A stretch of 64,000 nucleotides of DNA from Halorussus amylolyticus (GTDB lineage Archaea > Halobacteriota > Halobacteria > Halobacteriales > Haladaptataceae): assembly GCF_004143485.2 (NCBI RefSeq), contig NZ_ML974130.1, positions 232,917 to 296,916 of the forward strand, in the 5' to 3' direction. A program made the position numbers and the translations under genes. Positions within the stretch are counted from its first letter, which is position 1. Every line of letters starts with the position of its first letter. Shown one piece after another: positions 40,181 to 49,830 of this stretch. Below the pieces are notes generated by a model. That model was not told the origin of the DNA. It did not search any database and saw only the letters and a list, made by a program, of their open reading frames with translations.

Positions 40181-42856
40181 ATGACCGACGTTCCCGACAG
40201 CTACGACCCCGAGACAGTCGAACCGAAGTGGCAAGAAGAGTGGCGCGAGTCGGAGGTGTACTACCACGAGGGCGAACCCGACTACGTCATCGACACCCCG
40301 CCGCCGTACCCCACCGGCCAGCTCCACATCGGCCACGCGCTCGGCTGGAGCTACATGGACTTCGCGGCGCGATTCCACCGCCTGCTCGGCGAGGAAGTCC
40401 TCTTCCCGCAGGGATGGGACTGCCACGGCCTGCCGACCGAGGTGAAAGTCGAGGAGGAAGAGGACATCCACCGGACCGACGTGCCCCGCGAGGAGTTCCG
40501 CGACCTCTGCGTCGAACTGTCCGAGCGACGCATCGACAGCATGAAGGACACGATGCACGCGCTCGGCTTCTCGCAGGACTGGTCGGCGGAGTACCGGACG
40601 ATGGACAGCGAGTACTGGGCGAAGACCCAGCAGTCGTTCGTGGAGATGGAGGCGGGCGAGGGCGAGGAAAGCTACGTCTACCGCGACGAGCACCCCGTGA
40701 ACTGGTGTCCGCGGTGCGAGACCGCGATTGCGGACGCCGAGGTCGAGAACATCGACCGCGAGGGCACGCTCCACTACATCACCTTCTCCGGCGTGGACAA
40801 CGACGACACCGACGAGCAAAGCTCGTCGAGCAATCGGACGTCGTCCGATGACATCGAAATCGCGACGACCCGCCCCGAACTGCTCGCGGCCTGCGTCGGG
40901 ATGGCCGTGGACCCCGACGACGAGCGATACTCGGACCGAATCGGCGACACCTTCGAGGTCCCGCTGTTCGGCCAAGAGGTCGAACTTCTCGCCGACGACG
41001 ACGTTGACGGCGACTTCGGGACCGGCGCGGTCATGATTTGCACGTTCGGCGACAAGCAGGACGTGACCTGGTGGGCCGAACACGACCTCGACCTCCGGCC
41101 GGTGTTCACCGAGGACGGCCGCCTCGGCGAACTCGCGGGCGAGTACGAGGGCCTGACCGTCGAGGAGGCGAAGGCGACCATCGCCGAGGACTTGGACGAG
41201 GCGGGCTACCTCGAAGACACCGAACCCACCGACCAGTCGGTCGGCGCGTGCTGGCGGTGCGACACGCCCATCGAAATCCTGAGCAAGGAGCAGTGGTTCG
41301 TGGAGGTCCGACAGGACGAGATTCTGGAGAAGGCAGAGCAGGTCGAGTGGATTCCCGACCACATGTACGACCGCCTCGAAGACTGGACCGAGGGGATGGA
41401 GTGGGACTGGGTCATCTCCCGCCAGCGCGTCTTCGCGACCCCGATTCCGGCGTGGTTCTGCCGCGAGTGCGACCACGTCCACGTCGCCGAAATCGAGGAA
41501 CTCCCGCTCGACCCGACCGAGCAAGACCCCGAAGTCGGAAGCTGTCCCGAATGCGGTGCCGAGAACTGGGAGGGAGAGACCGACGTGATGGACACGTGGA
41601 TGGACTCGTCCATCTCGCCGATGCACGTCCAGGGGTGGCCCGACGAGGAGTTCACGCCGACCACGCTCCGCGAGCAGGGCCACGACATCATCCGGACGTG
41701 GGCGTTCTACACCCTCCTCCGGGTCACCGCGCTCGAAGACGAGATTCCGTGGGACGAGGCGCTCGTCAACGGCATGGTGTTCGGCGACGACGGCCACAAG
41801 ATGAGCAAGTCCCGCGGTAACGCCGTCGGCCCCGAGGAGGCGGTCGCGGAGTACAGCGCCGATTCGGTTCGCCAGGCGCTCGCGCTCGGCGGCCAACCGG
41901 GAAGCGACATCCAGTTCCAGTGGAAGGAGGTCAAGTCGGCATCCAGATTCCTCACCAAGTGCTGGAACATCTTCCAGTTCTCGTCGGGCCACTTCGACGA
42001 GTCCACGCCCGATATTTCGGCTCCGGCGTACCGGGACGCCGACAAGTGGATTCTGACGAAGCTCGCCAGCACAATCGAAGAAGTCGAGGCCGACATGCGC
42101 GAGTACCGCTTCGACTCGGCGCTCCGCAAACTCCGGGAGTTCGTCTGGGAGGACTTGGCCGACGACTACCTCGAACTCGTGAAGGGGCGGCTCTACGAGG
42201 GTCGCCCCGGCGAGCGAGACGCCGCGCGTCACGCGCTCTACACCGCGGTCTCGGCGTCGATGCGCATGCTCGCGCCGTTCTCCCCCCACTTCGCCGAGGA
42301 GGTGTACCACCACCTGCCCGGCACCGAGGGGAGCGTCCACGTCGCGCCGTGGCCCGACGCCGACTTCGGCATCGAGGACGAGGACGCCGAGGCGAAAGGC
42401 GACGTTATCGCCGAAGTCGCCAGCACGGTCCGGGCGTGGAAGTCCGACGAGGGGATGGCGCTCAACGCCGACTTGCAGCGCATCGAGGTCTACTCCGACC
42501 ACGGCCGAGGCTACGACACCTACGACCTGAGCGAGGCGGTCAACGCCCCGGTCTACCTCGAAACCGGGTCGCCGAACGTCGAACTCGTCCCGGTCGGCGT
42601 CGACCCCGACCACAGCGTCATCGGCCCGCAGTTCCGCGACAAGGCCGGACAGGTCGTCGCGGCGTTGGAGTCGTCGGACTTCACGCAGTTGAAGAACCAG
42701 AAGAAAATCGAGGGCGAAATCTCGCTCGAACTCGACGGCGAGACGGTGACCATCGACGGCGACGCGGTCGAAATCGAGGAGGAGTATCGCGCCGAGGGCG
42801 GCGAGGAGGTCGAAGTGGTCGAGACCGACTCGGCGACGATTCTGGTGTTCCCCTAG
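40181..42856 (+). CDS. valS: Valyl-tRNA synthetase
   Basis: 891 aa, class Ia synthetase. HIGH-type signature [20 protein letters not shown]1 editing domain (about residues 190-340, ending in [21 protein letters not shown]), KMSKS loop [12 protein letters not shown], then the anticodon-binding helices and a C-terminal acidic tail. An added Ser/Asp-rich loop ([17 protein letters not shown], codons about 40802-40852) in the editing domain is encoded by two 17-nt perfect palindromes. It charges tRNA-Val and removes mischarged Thr. Confidence 0.96.
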   Translation: MTDVPDSYDPETVEPKWQEEWRESEVYYHEGEPDYVIDTPPPYPTGQLHIGHALGWSYMDFAARFHRLLGEEVLFPQGWDCHGLPTEVKVEEEEDIHRTDVPREEFRDLCVELSERRIDSMKDTMHALGFSQDWSAEYRTMDSEYWAKTQQSFVEMEAGEGEESYVYRDEHPVNWCPRCETAIADAEVENIDREGTLHYITFSGVDNDDTDEQSSSSNRTSSDDIEIATTRPELLAACVGMAVDPDDERYSDRIGDTFEVPLFGQEVELLADDDVDGDFGTGAVMICTFGDKQDVTWWAEHDLDLRPVFTEDGRLGELAGEYEGLTVEEAKATIAEDLDEAGYLEDTEPTDQSVGACWRCDTPIEILSKEQWFVEVRQDEILEKAEQVEWIPDHMYDRLEDWTEGMEWDWVISRQRVFATPIPAWFCRECDHVHVAEIEELPLDPTEQDPEVGSCPECGAENWEGETDVMDTWMDSSISPMHVQGWPDEEFTPTTLREQGHDIIRTWAFYTLLRVTALEDEIPWDEALVNGMVFGDDGHKMSKSRGNAVGPEEAVAEYSADSVRQALALGGQPGSDIQFQWKEVKSASRFLTKCWNIFQFSSGHFDESTPDISAPAYRDADKWILTKLASTIEEVEADMREYRFDSALRKLREFVWEDLADDYLELVKGRLYEGRPGERDAARHALYTAVSASMRMLAPFSPHFAEEVYHHLPGTEGSVHVAPWPDADFGIEDEDAEAKGDVIAEVASTVRAWKSDEGMALNADLQRIEVYSDHGRGYDTYDLSEAVNAPVYLETGSPNVELVPVGVDPDHSVIGPQFRDKAGQVVAALESSDFTQLKNQKKIEGEISLELDGETVTIDGDAVEIEEEYRAEGGEEVEVVETDSATILVFP
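40811..40849. repeat. Two 17-nt palindromes inside valS
   Basis: 40811-40827 (GACGAGC-aaa-GCTCGTC) and 40833-40849 (ATCGGAC-gtc-GTCCGAT), each with a 7-bp stem and 3-nt loop, and starts 22 nt apart. They encode an extra loop of the editing domain. The same format occurs three times in the histidine kinase (57491-57552). Confidence 0.8.
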
Positions 42857-42991
42857 CGGAATCGGCATCGATTTTCGAAGCGTTGTACTCGTTCGCGCGC
42901 CTCTGCGTGCAGGCGTTTCGTGGTTGCGGTCGCCCTTCGACGATAGTTTAGAGGGATAGACATATACGAGTCCCTCCCGAGACATTGTGTA

Positions 42992-43791
42992 ATGTACGCT
43001 CCACCGAATCGCGACGGGAACCGCCGGGTGGAAGCCCCCGCCCTCCTGCTCGCGTTGCTCGCGCTCTCGCTCGGGGTGGTCGCCGCGGTCAGACTCATGG
43101 CCGACACCTACTCCCCGCCGGTGTGGATGGTCGTCGAGTACGGTCTCACCTTTGCACTCCCCGCAGCGTTGATGTACGGCGCATTCTGGCTGGCGACGGG
43201 GGAGTTCACGACCGACGAACTCTGGCGCACGCTCTGGTGGACCGTCGGCGGCATCGTTTCGCTGACAGCGTCGCGGGATTCGTCTTGCTCCACCGGCGCT
43301 TCGAGGGGGCCGGACTGGTCGAACCCGTCTTCCTCGTGGCGGTGCTCTCGATGGTCGGCGGCGTCGTCGGCTTCGCGACGGCGGTCACGCAACTCCACGG
43401 GACGCGCGTGGCCGCCGAATCCTCGGTTGAGTCCGACCGGGACGACGACTCTCGGTCCTCGGAGTCTGAAGCGACCGACGACATCGACGCCCGAACTGGC
43501 TCCGCCGACGTTGCTGGCCCGGAACTCCTCCGGGACCGGGCGGAAGAGCAGTCGCTCACTCGCCAGTGGGCGACCGTGGAAGCGGTCGCAGAGTGCGGTG
43601 ATTGTTCGCTCGACGAACTCGCGACGATGCTGGCTCGCGACCCTCGTAATTCGTTTGTCGCCGACTGCGACCACGTGAAAATTCATCTGTACCATCACTT
43701 CCTCCCGGCTCTCTCAGACACCGGACTAATCGAGTTCGACCGGGCGACGAAGCTCGTCCGGTACACCGGTCCGGAGACGCTCGCGCACTGA
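42992..43791 (+). pseudogene. Membrane sensor with DUF7344 domain, broken by a 1-nt frameshift
   Basis: The 5' part (MYAPPNRDGNRRVEAPALLL, several membrane helices to WTVGGIVS) and the 3' part (DSVAGFVLLHRRFEGAG, LVEPVFLVAVLSMVGGVVGFATAV, then the DUF7344-type winged domain LTRQWATVEAVAECGDCSLDELATML ... LIEFDRATKLVRYTG) are in different frames. They join if one T is restored at the T-run 43257-43259, giving IVFADSVAGF. Intact, it would be about 266 aa. Either a pseudogene or a homopolymer error. Confidence 0.75.
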
Positions 43792-43876
43792 GCCTCGATT
43801 GGCGCATTTTTCGCTCGACCGCCGACGAGGCGCGGGGAACCGTCGCCGTTTTCACCGCCCGCTCCGAGGGTGGGAT

Positions 43877-44974
43877 ATGGACCAGCGAATCTACGACCAC
43901 GCCGAGGTGTTGGTCGATTGGAGCGCGCGAATCGAGGCGGGCGACGACGTGGTAATTCGGGTGGACGACGGCGCACACGACCTCGCGGTCGCGGTCGCCG
44001 AGCGTCTCGGCGACCGCGGCGCGAACTACCTCGCGACCTACATCTCCGACGAGGTGGAGGCGGCGTTCCTCCGGGGCCACGACGCCGATTTCGAGCAGGA
44101 CCCCGACTTCGAGTTGGCGATGCTCGAACGCGCAGACAGCGTGCTCTCGCTCCGCGGCAAGTCGAACGTCGCCGAGGAGGCCTCGGTGCCGGGCGGGCGG
44201 CGGTCGGCGTACAAGAAGTCCCGAACCGGAATCAAGGCCGCCCGACTCGACACCGACTGGGTCGCGACCCAACACCCCACCCGTGCACACGCTCAGCAGG
44301 CGGGCATGGGCTACGCCGAGTACAAGGACTTCGTCTACGACGCCGTCCTCCGGGACTGGGAGAGTCTGGCCGACGAGATGGCGAACATGAAGGACCTCCT
44401 CGACGCCGGGAGCGAGGTCCGACTCGTCAAGGAGGGAACCGACCTCACGATGTCCATCGAGGACCGAACCGCGGTCAACAGCGCGGCGTCGGTCGCCTAC
44501 GGGTCGCACAATCTCCCGTCGGGCGAGGTGTTCACCGCGCCCGAAGACCCCGAGGGAACCGTCCACTTCGACGTGCCGATGACACACAATGGCGCGCGAA
44601 TCCGCGACGTTCACCTGACCTTCGAGGACGGCGAGGTCGTGGACTGGTCGGCCGAAGTCGGCGAGTCGGCACTCGGAGACATCCTCGCGACCGACGACGG
44701 CGCGCGCCGACTCGGCGAACTCGGCATCGGGATGAACCGCGGCATCGACCGCTTCACCGACAGCATCCTCTTCGACGAGAAGATGGGCAACACCGTCCAC
44801 CTCGCGGTCGGCCGGGCGTACGGGTCCTGCCTCCCGGAGGGCGAGGAGGGCAATCAATCGGCGGTCCACGTCGATATGATTACCGACGTGAGCGAGGATT
44901 CGCGACTGGAAATCGACGGCGAAGTCGTCCAGCGGAACGGGCGGTTCCGGTGGGAGGACGGCTTCGAGGGGTAG
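43877..44974 (+). CDS. Aminopeptidase, M29 family
   Basis: 365 aa from ATG 43877. M29 features: SGEVFTAPEDPEGTVHFDVPM, GNTVHLAVGRAYGSCLP and SAVHVDMITDV, which supply the Glu and His/Asp metal ligands. The metal is typically Co2+ or Zn2+ and the enzyme removes N-terminal residues from oligopeptides. The length is near 370-410 aa, as usual. It is convergent with the matrixin-like gene, with a strong hairpin between. Confidence 0.93.
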   Translation: MDQRIYDHAEVLVDWSARIEAGDDVVIRVDDGAHDLAVAVAERLGDRGANYLATYISDEVEAAFLRGHDADFEQDPDFELAMLERADSVLSLRGKSNVAEEASVPGGRRSAYKKSRTGIKAARLDTDWVATQHPTRAHAQQAGMGYAEYKDFVYDAVLRDWESLADEMANMKDLLDAGSEVRLVKEGTDLTMSIEDRTAVNSAASVAYGSHNLPSGEVFTAPEDPEGTVHFDVPMTHNGARIRDVHLTFEDGEVVDWSAEVGESALGDILATDDGARRLGELGIGMNRGIDRFTDSILFDEKMGNTVHLAVGRAYGSCLPEGEEGNQSAVHVDMITDVSEDSRLEIDGEVVQRNGRFRWEDGFEG

Positions 44975-44999
44975 CCCAGCAAGGAACTGGACGCCGGTC

Positions 45000-45025
45000 G
45001 TCGCGGGCGCAGTTGCGCCCGCGAC
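45000..45025. terminator. 12-bp hairpin between convergent peptidase genes
   Basis: Arms 45000-45011 and 45014-45025 pair perfectly with a 2-nt loop. It lies in the 105 bp between the stops of the M29 and the matrixin-like genes. Confidence 0.5.
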
Positions 45026-45079
45026 GAGCGCCAAGTCCGCGACGACCGCCGAGTCCGGGACGAGCGCGAACGGTCCGAC

Positions 45080-46117
45080 TCACTCCCACCACTCACCCTG
45101 TCGCTCGTCGTCGGTCGCGTTTCGGAACGGTTCGGGCCACTCCGACTCGTCCTCGAAGCCGAATCCGTAGCCGAGCCAGTAGCCGACGTGCCACCCGACC
45201 GCATCGGGGTCCACGTCCGAGAGCGTGACGTGCAGTTCGTCGTACTGTTCGAGCGCGCCGTCGCCGTCGGGGTCGGTGCCCCGCACCTCACCGCACGACC
45301 CGGTTTCGGCCTCCCTGCACGATAGCTCCTCGGAGGCGTTCACTACCACGTCGGCGTCGGTCCGGTTGGTCACGAACTCGGCGGTGACGTTCGCCGGGAC
45401 GGTGCCGTTCGCGCCGCCGGCGTAGTAGTCGAGCGCGCGTCCGACCTGCTCGCGGAGTCGGTCGGCGTCGCCGTCGGCCGTTTCGTCGGCGACGTACACC
45501 GTGAAGTTAGAATCGTCCCACGGCAGGTCGCGCTCGGTCGCGTTGGGCCGGGGCAGGGTCGTGAGTTGCGAAGTCGGGGACATCACCGACTGGGGTTCGG
45601 CCGAGTGATTCAGCCCGAGGGTGTGGCCGAGTTCGTGCTTGAGGATGAGCAGGGTGGACTCGTTCGAGTACGACTCGGCGACCTCCACGCTGACCGGCGG
45701 GGAGACGCCGCTCTCGGCCGTGACGAACGGCGCGCACCCCGCGGCGTCGGTCACGTTCGCACACGAGTCGATTCGCTCGACGAACCGCACCACGATGTCG
45801 GGGTCGGAGGCGTTCGGTTCGAGGTCGTAGCCGACCGAGTACGGGACGTACTCCGTGCTGTTGTTCGCCCAGAAGTCGAGCGCGGTTTCGACGAGCGGGT
45901 GGAAGTTCCGCGAGTCGTTCGCGGTGTTGTTGACCGCGACGGTCAGATTCGAGTCGCCCCACGGGTTCGACGGGTCGGCGTCCTCCGGCGTGAGCGCCCG
46001 GTCGGTTGGAGCATCGCCCCCGGATTCGGCGGCCGTCGTCGAATCGGCGAGTTCCGGGCCGGTCGTCGCACACCCCGAGAGGACGAGGAGCGCCGCGACG
46101 AGGAGTGGACGCCACAT
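45080..46117 (-). CDS. Matrixin-like metallopeptidase lipoprotein with a degenerate second half
   Basis: 345 aa from ATG 46117. The lipobox LLVLSGC (Cys15/16) is followed by an acidic tether. The first half has LILKHELGHTLGLNHSAEPQSVMSP: zinc motif HExxHxxGxxH plus the Met-turn of metzincins. The second half repeats the fold (DDSNFTVYVADE, LREQVGRALDYY), but its equivalent motif reads WHVGYWLGYGFGFED and lacks the zinc ligands. Surface-anchored peptidase; substrate unknown. Confidence 0.85.
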   Translation of the reverse strand: MWRPLLVAALLVLSGCATTGPELADSTTAAESGGDAPTDRALTPEDADPSNPWGDSNLTVAVNNTANDSRNFHPLVETALDFWANNSTEYVPYSVGYDLEPNASDPDIVVRFVERIDSCANVTDAAGCAPFVTAESGVSPPVSVEVAESYSNESTLLILKHELGHTLGLNHSAEPQSVMSPTSQLTTLPRPNATERDLPWDDSNFTVYVADETADGDADRLREQVGRALDYYAGGANGTVPANVTAEFVTNRTDADVVVNASEELSCREAETGSCGEVRGTDPDGDGALEQYDELHVTLSDVDPDAVGWHVGYWLGYGFGFEDESEWPEPFRNATDDERQGEWWE

Positions 46118-46144
46118 CACAACCGAGAACGACGGCCTTCTGTA

Positions 46145-47047
46145 TCAATGTTTCCCGTCTATTTGATAACAGTCGAAGTCCGCGACGTGCGAGAACGACG
46201 CCGACTCGACCTGTATCGTCGCGTGGTCGATGTCGAACTCCCGACCTAATCGGGTCCGACACACCCCGAGGAGTTCGTCGGGGTCGGCGTCCTCGGCGAC
46301 GACGATGTGGGCCGACAGCGAGTAGTCAGTCGAACTCAGTGCCCAGACGTGAACGTCGTGAACGTCGAGAACGCCCGGAAGGTCCCGGAGGTACTCCGTC
46401 ACTTCCGCAACTGACACGCCCCGCGGGGTCCCCTGCAGGAGGATGTTGAGACTGTCGGCGAGCAGGTCCTTCGCGGAGTATATCACGAGACCCGACACGA
46501 CGAGCGCGAACAGCGGGTCGAGAATCAGCAGGTCGGTAAAGACGAGCGCGATGCCGACGCCAATCGCGGCCACACTCCCCAGCGCGTCGGCGAGCAGGTG
46601 GACGAACGCGCCCTCGACGTTCAGCACGTCGCGGCGCTCGCGCAGGACCCACGCCGCCGCGAGGTTGGCGGCGAGTCCGAGCAGGCCGACGCCGACCACG
46701 ACCAGCGGGCGAACCGGCCGCGGGTCCTGAAATCGCTGGACCGACTCGTAGAGGATGTACCCTACGGTCGCGAACAGGAAGATGGCGTTGACGAACGCCG
46801 CCACGACCTCGGCGCGCTGGTAGCCGTAGGTCCGCTTGGCGTCGGCGGGGCGGGCCGTGACCCACGCCGCGAACAGGGCGAGACCGAGGCTGGCGCTGTC
46901 GGTCAGCATGTGGACCGCGTCGGCGAGCAGGGTGAGCGAGTCGGCGTAGAGCGCGCCGACGACTTCCACGACGAGGAAGACGGTGTTGATAGTGAGCGCC
47001 ACCGCGAGCGCCCGGAGTCCGGTGTCGTGTGCGTGGTCGTGTGACAT
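46145..47047 (-). CDS. Cation diffusion facilitator (CDF) metal exporter
   Basis: 300 aa. An N-terminal His-rich start (MSHDHAHDTG), six membrane helices, and the CDF metal-site residues in LTLLADAVHMLTDSASL (HxxxD) and in GAFVHLLADALGSV (HxxxD), with zinc as the commonest substrate. The C-terminal cytoplasmic domain (GVLDVHDVHVWALSSTDYSLSAHIVVAED) is a metal-sensing ferredoxin-like dimer. It would export Zn2+, Cd2+ or Co2+ against H+. Confidence 0.93.
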   Translation of the reverse strand: MSHDHAHDTGLRALAVALTINTVFLVVEVVGALYADSLTLLADAVHMLTDSASLGLALFAAWVTARPADAKRTYGYQRAEVVAAFVNAIFLFATVGYILYESVQRFQDPRPVRPLVVVGVGLLGLAANLAAAWVLRERRDVLNVEGAFVHLLADALGSVAAIGVGIALVFTDLLILDPLFALVVSGLVIYSAKDLLADSLNILLQGTPRGVSVAEVTEYLRDLPGVLDVHDVHVWALSSTDYSLSAHIVVAEDADPDELLGVCRTRLGREFDIDHATIQVESASFSHVADFDCYQIDGKH

Positions 47048-47173
47048 TTCGGGATTTGATTCGGGTGGACTACGACGCGAGTCGCCTTGGGTCTCGTGGC
47101 GAGGGGGTTGGGATAATCGGATGTGTTCTGAAGTCGAGGTCGAAGCGATGACACGGATGAATGGCAGGCTGAA

Positions 47174-47478
47174 GCTAGCTACTTCCGGTACCTATGAAAA
47201 GAAGCCCTCAGTCGTTGCTCGCTCCCTATCGGTCGCTCGCGCCTCCTTCGCCCTTCATCCCCCAGGGTCCCCACACCTCCCCACGCGCGCACCTCCGGTG
47301 CGCGGTGCATCCGACCGCGAGGCCCGAACGGGGACGGCGTTTTCGGAGGCCGACCGGACCACGGGACGCGCCGCGCTTGCGCCCTCACGAGGGCGCAAGC
47401 GCACGCGGGGAGGCACGGGGGCGCGGGGCGGTGCAGGGCGGTCGCGGTGCGGTTTCAAATGTACCGGGAGTAGCTAGC
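47174..47478. repeat. 305-bp non-coding element with 18-bp terminal inverted repeats
   Basis: The ends gctagctacttccggtac (47174-47191) and gtaccgggagtagctagc (47461-47478) pair over 18 positions (one U-G in RNA). Inside, tgaaa at 47195 and tttca at 47453 continue the pairing, and further hairpins are 47286-47304 (8 bp) and 47373-47402 (13 bp, 4-nt loop). There is no protein-like ORF. It lies between the CDF and cca genes. A MITE-like insertion or a folded ncRNA. Confidence 0.7.
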
Positions 47479-47558
47479 GTCACCGTCTTGCGGTGAGTCA
47501 CCCGGTTCGCAGTCCCCCTGACACGTCCAAACCAGGCGAACCCCAACACCCCACTCGC

Positions 47559-48962
47559 TCACGGCTTCGGGTCGAAATACTCCGCGAGTTCCACCCCGAA
47601 CTCACCGGCCAACTCCCCCACCTCGTCGCCGACCAGCACCTCGTAGCCGTCTTCGAGCGCCCTCTCGACCCGGACGCCGAGCGCCGCGTCGAAGATGGCC
47701 TCGCTCTCCAGAAAGTCAACTGCGCTCTCGAACTCCCGGTCGCGCTCCACGACGTACCGCTCCCCGTCGATGAACGGGCCGTAGTCGTCCGAATCGGCGT
47801 ACTTCCCGTAGAAGCCCGCGGCGTGCTGGCGGACGTGGACCGGCGGCCCCTCGTGGCGCTCGACTGCGGGGCGCTCGGCGACTTCGAGTTCCGCGAGCAC
47901 CACCGCGGAGTCGTCGGCGAACGCCGCCGCCCGCAGCACGTCGAATCCCCGGCGGTCGAGCGCGTCCCGAATCCCCGAGAGAGACTTCCGGAGTTGGGGG
48001 TAGAGTTGGTCCTCGACGATGTCGGGCGCGTCGAATCGCACCGCGACCGGCGTGGTGCCCCGGGTCCGGACGTGGTCGCGAACGCCGTCAGCAGAGAGTG
48101 GGTCGGTCGGCTCGGGGAAAAAGAGGTCCTCGCGTGGCGCTTCGAGCAGTTCGCGAGCGTAGTGTTGGAGGGTGGCGACCTTCTCTGGCGAACAGACCGC
48201 GGCGACGTTGCGCTCGGGGTCGGTCGGGTCGATGACCACGAGCGGGTCGTCGAACTCGGCTCGCCCGTGGTCCTCCGGGTCGAAGCGAACCGGCGGGTGC
48301 CAGTCGGCCGCGGCCTCGACGGTCTCGCGGAAGCCGCCGTGTTCGAGGACGAGGAGTTCGGTCAGGTAGCCCGAGAAGCCCCGCGTCCGGAGGTCGCTCC
48401 CGTACGCGCCGATGCCCTTCAGAAACTGTTTGAACAGTCGGACCTCCCCAGCGAGGCCCGCGTCGGGGCTCGAATCCACATCCGAATCGGAGGCTGATTC
48501 CGAGCGGAGACGCTCGGCCACGTAGTCGTTGTGGAACGGCGTGCGGTCCACCGCCGACTGGATGTCGGTCGCCGAGTCGAGTCGATAGCACGGCACGAGG
48601 TCAACGTCGAAGCCGTCGTACTCGCCGGTGACGTAGGGGTGTTCGGCGAACTCCTCGCGGCCGTCGGGGAGGACGGCGTGGCCCGCCGCGAGTCCGTACT
48701 CCTCCAGTCGCTCGCGGTCGAGGTCGGACGGGAAGCGCACGAACAGGTCGATGTCGCGGTCGCCCGCAATCCACGTCCCGCGGGCCGTGCTTCCGACCTG
48801 TCGCACGTCGGCATCGACCGGGAGGTCGGCGATGGCCGCGTCGGCGCGCTCGGTGAGCGCGCCGACCGCCTCGCGCATCCGCTCACGCTCGCGCTCGTCG
48901 GGGTCGATGCGCTCGCCGACTCCGGCGACTACCGCCTCGAAATCCCCGTCTCTGTCGGTCAT
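47559..48962 (-). CDS. cca: CCA-adding tRNA nucleotidyltransferase, archaeal class I
   Basis: 467 aa. The class I nucleotidyltransferase signature VGSTARGTWIAGDRDIDLFVRF carries GS and DxD; the second carboxylate is in GFDVDLVPCY. The C-terminal regions (FLKGIGAYGSDLRTRGFSGYLTELLVLEHGGF) bind the tRNA. It adds CCA to tRNA 3' ends, which none of the three tRNA genes here encode. It is adjacent to tRNA-Asn and tRNA-Met. An acidic loop (SASDSDVDSSPD) is a probable halophilic insertion. Confidence 0.95.
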   Translation of the reverse strand: MTDRDGDFEAVVAGVGERIDPDERERERMREAVGALTERADAAIADLPVDADVRQVGSTARGTWIAGDRDIDLFVRFPSDLDRERLEEYGLAAGHAVLPDGREEFAEHPYVTGEYDGFDVDLVPCYRLDSATDIQSAVDRTPFHNDYVAERLRSESASDSDVDSSPDAGLAGEVRLFKQFLKGIGAYGSDLRTRGFSGYLTELLVLEHGGFRETVEAAADWHPPVRFDPEDHGRAEFDDPLVVIDPTDPERNVAAVCSPEKVATLQHYARELLEAPREDLFFPEPTDPLSADGVRDHVRTRGTTPVAVRFDAPDIVEDQLYPQLRKSLSGIRDALDRRGFDVLRAAAFADDSAVVLAELEVAERPAVERHEGPPVHVRQHAAGFYGKYADSDDYGPFIDGERYVVERDREFESAVDFLESEAIFDAALGVRVERALEDGYEVLVGDEVGELAGEFGVELAEYFDPKP

Positions 48963-49030
48963 TGCTTGCCGATTACCGGCCCGCCTCCGAAAACGTATCG
49001 CCTCACCGCCCGCGGGTGAAAACGAAAGTC

Positions 49031-49038
49031 CTATTAAA
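49031..49038 (+). promoter_or_regulatory. TATA box for tRNA-Asn
   Basis: ctattaaa, about 32-39 bp before the first base of tRNA-Asn at 49070. Confidence 0.55.
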
Positions 49039-49069
49039 GCATTCGCGCATACATTCGAATGCGTTCGAA

Positions 49070-49142
<73 letters not shown>

Positions 49143-49299
49143 CTTCTCTCGGCGAACAACGACGACGAGCGAAGCGAGTCGTCCGTGAGCCGAAGAACCC
49201 AATCTCGACAGGACTCGGGCAGACGAGTCGCACGCCCGGAATGGCCCGGAGGGCCACATGCCCGGACCGTCTCGGCGAGTTCGAGTCCTGGCGACGGCG
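49143..49299 (+). repeat. tRNA-Asn-linked hairpin element
   Basis: 157-bp period. H1: TTC..TCGGC paired with GCCGA.GAA, with an inner GACGAC/GTCGTC stem. H2: ggactcg (reverse complement of the tRNA's cgagtcc), gacgagtcgcacgcccgg, a TGGCCC-gga-GGGCCA hairpin, cccggaccgtctcg. It ends in an exact copy of the tRNA 3' end (49279-49299), and the copy continues for nine bases of flank (cttctctcg). Confidence 0.8.
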
Positions 49300-49389
49300 C
49301 TTCTCTCGCCGGTTCGTTTTCACACCGTTACCGCTTCGTACCCCACGAAGCGATAGGCTAAAAAGGAGGGACGGGAAAACAGTACGTGC

Positions 49390-49494
49390 GGGCCCGTAGC
49401 TAAGTCTGGTAAAGCCCCCGGCTCATATTGACGACTGGTGTTCCAGCGTCATGGGTCACCGGGTGATTCCTTGGTTCGAATCCGAGCGGGCCCA
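49390..49494 (+). tRNA. tRNA-Met(CAU), elongator, with a 30-nt intron
   Basis: Acceptor GGGCCCG (49390-49396) with CGGGCCC (49487-49493), discriminator A. Anticodon CAT at 49424-49426 in loop CTCAT-A. The intron 49428-49457 follows position 37 and folds by GACG/CGTC and CTGG/CCAG. Anticodon stem CCCGG/CCGGG; T-arm CTTGG-TTCGAAT-CCGAG. Introns in elongator tRNA-Met are usual in haloarchaea. The 3' end is duplicated twice downstream. Confidence 0.93.
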
Positions 49495-49667
49495 TTTTCT
49501 GCGACAAACCGTGAGCGGCGCGAAGCGACGCGAACGAAAACGGTCGCAGAAAATGAACGAACCCGGATTCGAATCCTGCGAGTCGCAGGCCCGGAACGGC
49601 CCGAGCGCGTCGCGCTCGGGCCGCACGCCCGGACCGTCTCGCTCCGGTTCGAATCCGAGCGGGCCCA
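49495..49667 (+). repeat. tRNA-Met-linked hairpin element, unit 1
   Basis: H1: TTTTCTGCGAC (49495-49505) pairs perfectly with GTCGCAGAAAA (49543-49553). H2: ggattcgaa...gcgagtcgca, a 12-bp hairpin with GTC loop (49597-49608 with 49612-49623), then cccggaccgtctcgctccgg, ending in ggttcgaatccgagcgggccca (49646-49667), an exact copy of the tRNA-Met 3' end (49473-49494). Confidence 0.8.
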
Positions 49668-49830
49668 TTTTGCCGACGCAGACCGCGAGCACCGCGAAGC
49701 GTGTGCGAGCAACACACCGCGTCGGCAAATAGCCAACCGCGGATTCGAACCCTGCGAGTCGCACGCCCGGAAGCGCAACGCCGTGAGCATCCCGGAATGT
49801 CTTGCTCCGGTTCGAATCCGAGCGGGCCCA
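49668..49830 (+). repeat. tRNA-Met-linked hairpin element, unit 2
   Basis: Tandem with unit 1. H1 has new arms with the same shape: TTTGCCGACGC and GCGTCGGCAAA (11 bp). H2 keeps ggattcgaaccctgcgagtcgcacgcccgg and ends in a third exact copy of the tRNA 3' end (49809-49830). After it, 49831-49853 repeats the first 23 nt of unit 1 (ttttctgcgacaaaccgtga+gcg), the start of a further, truncated unit. No gene is seen from 49854 to 49948. Confidence 0.8.

Noticed and set aside
39938-42985. A 1015-codon reverse-strand open frame opposite valS
   Set aside because: It mirrors valS exactly; high GC leaves the opposite strand open. No domain, signal or codon bias.
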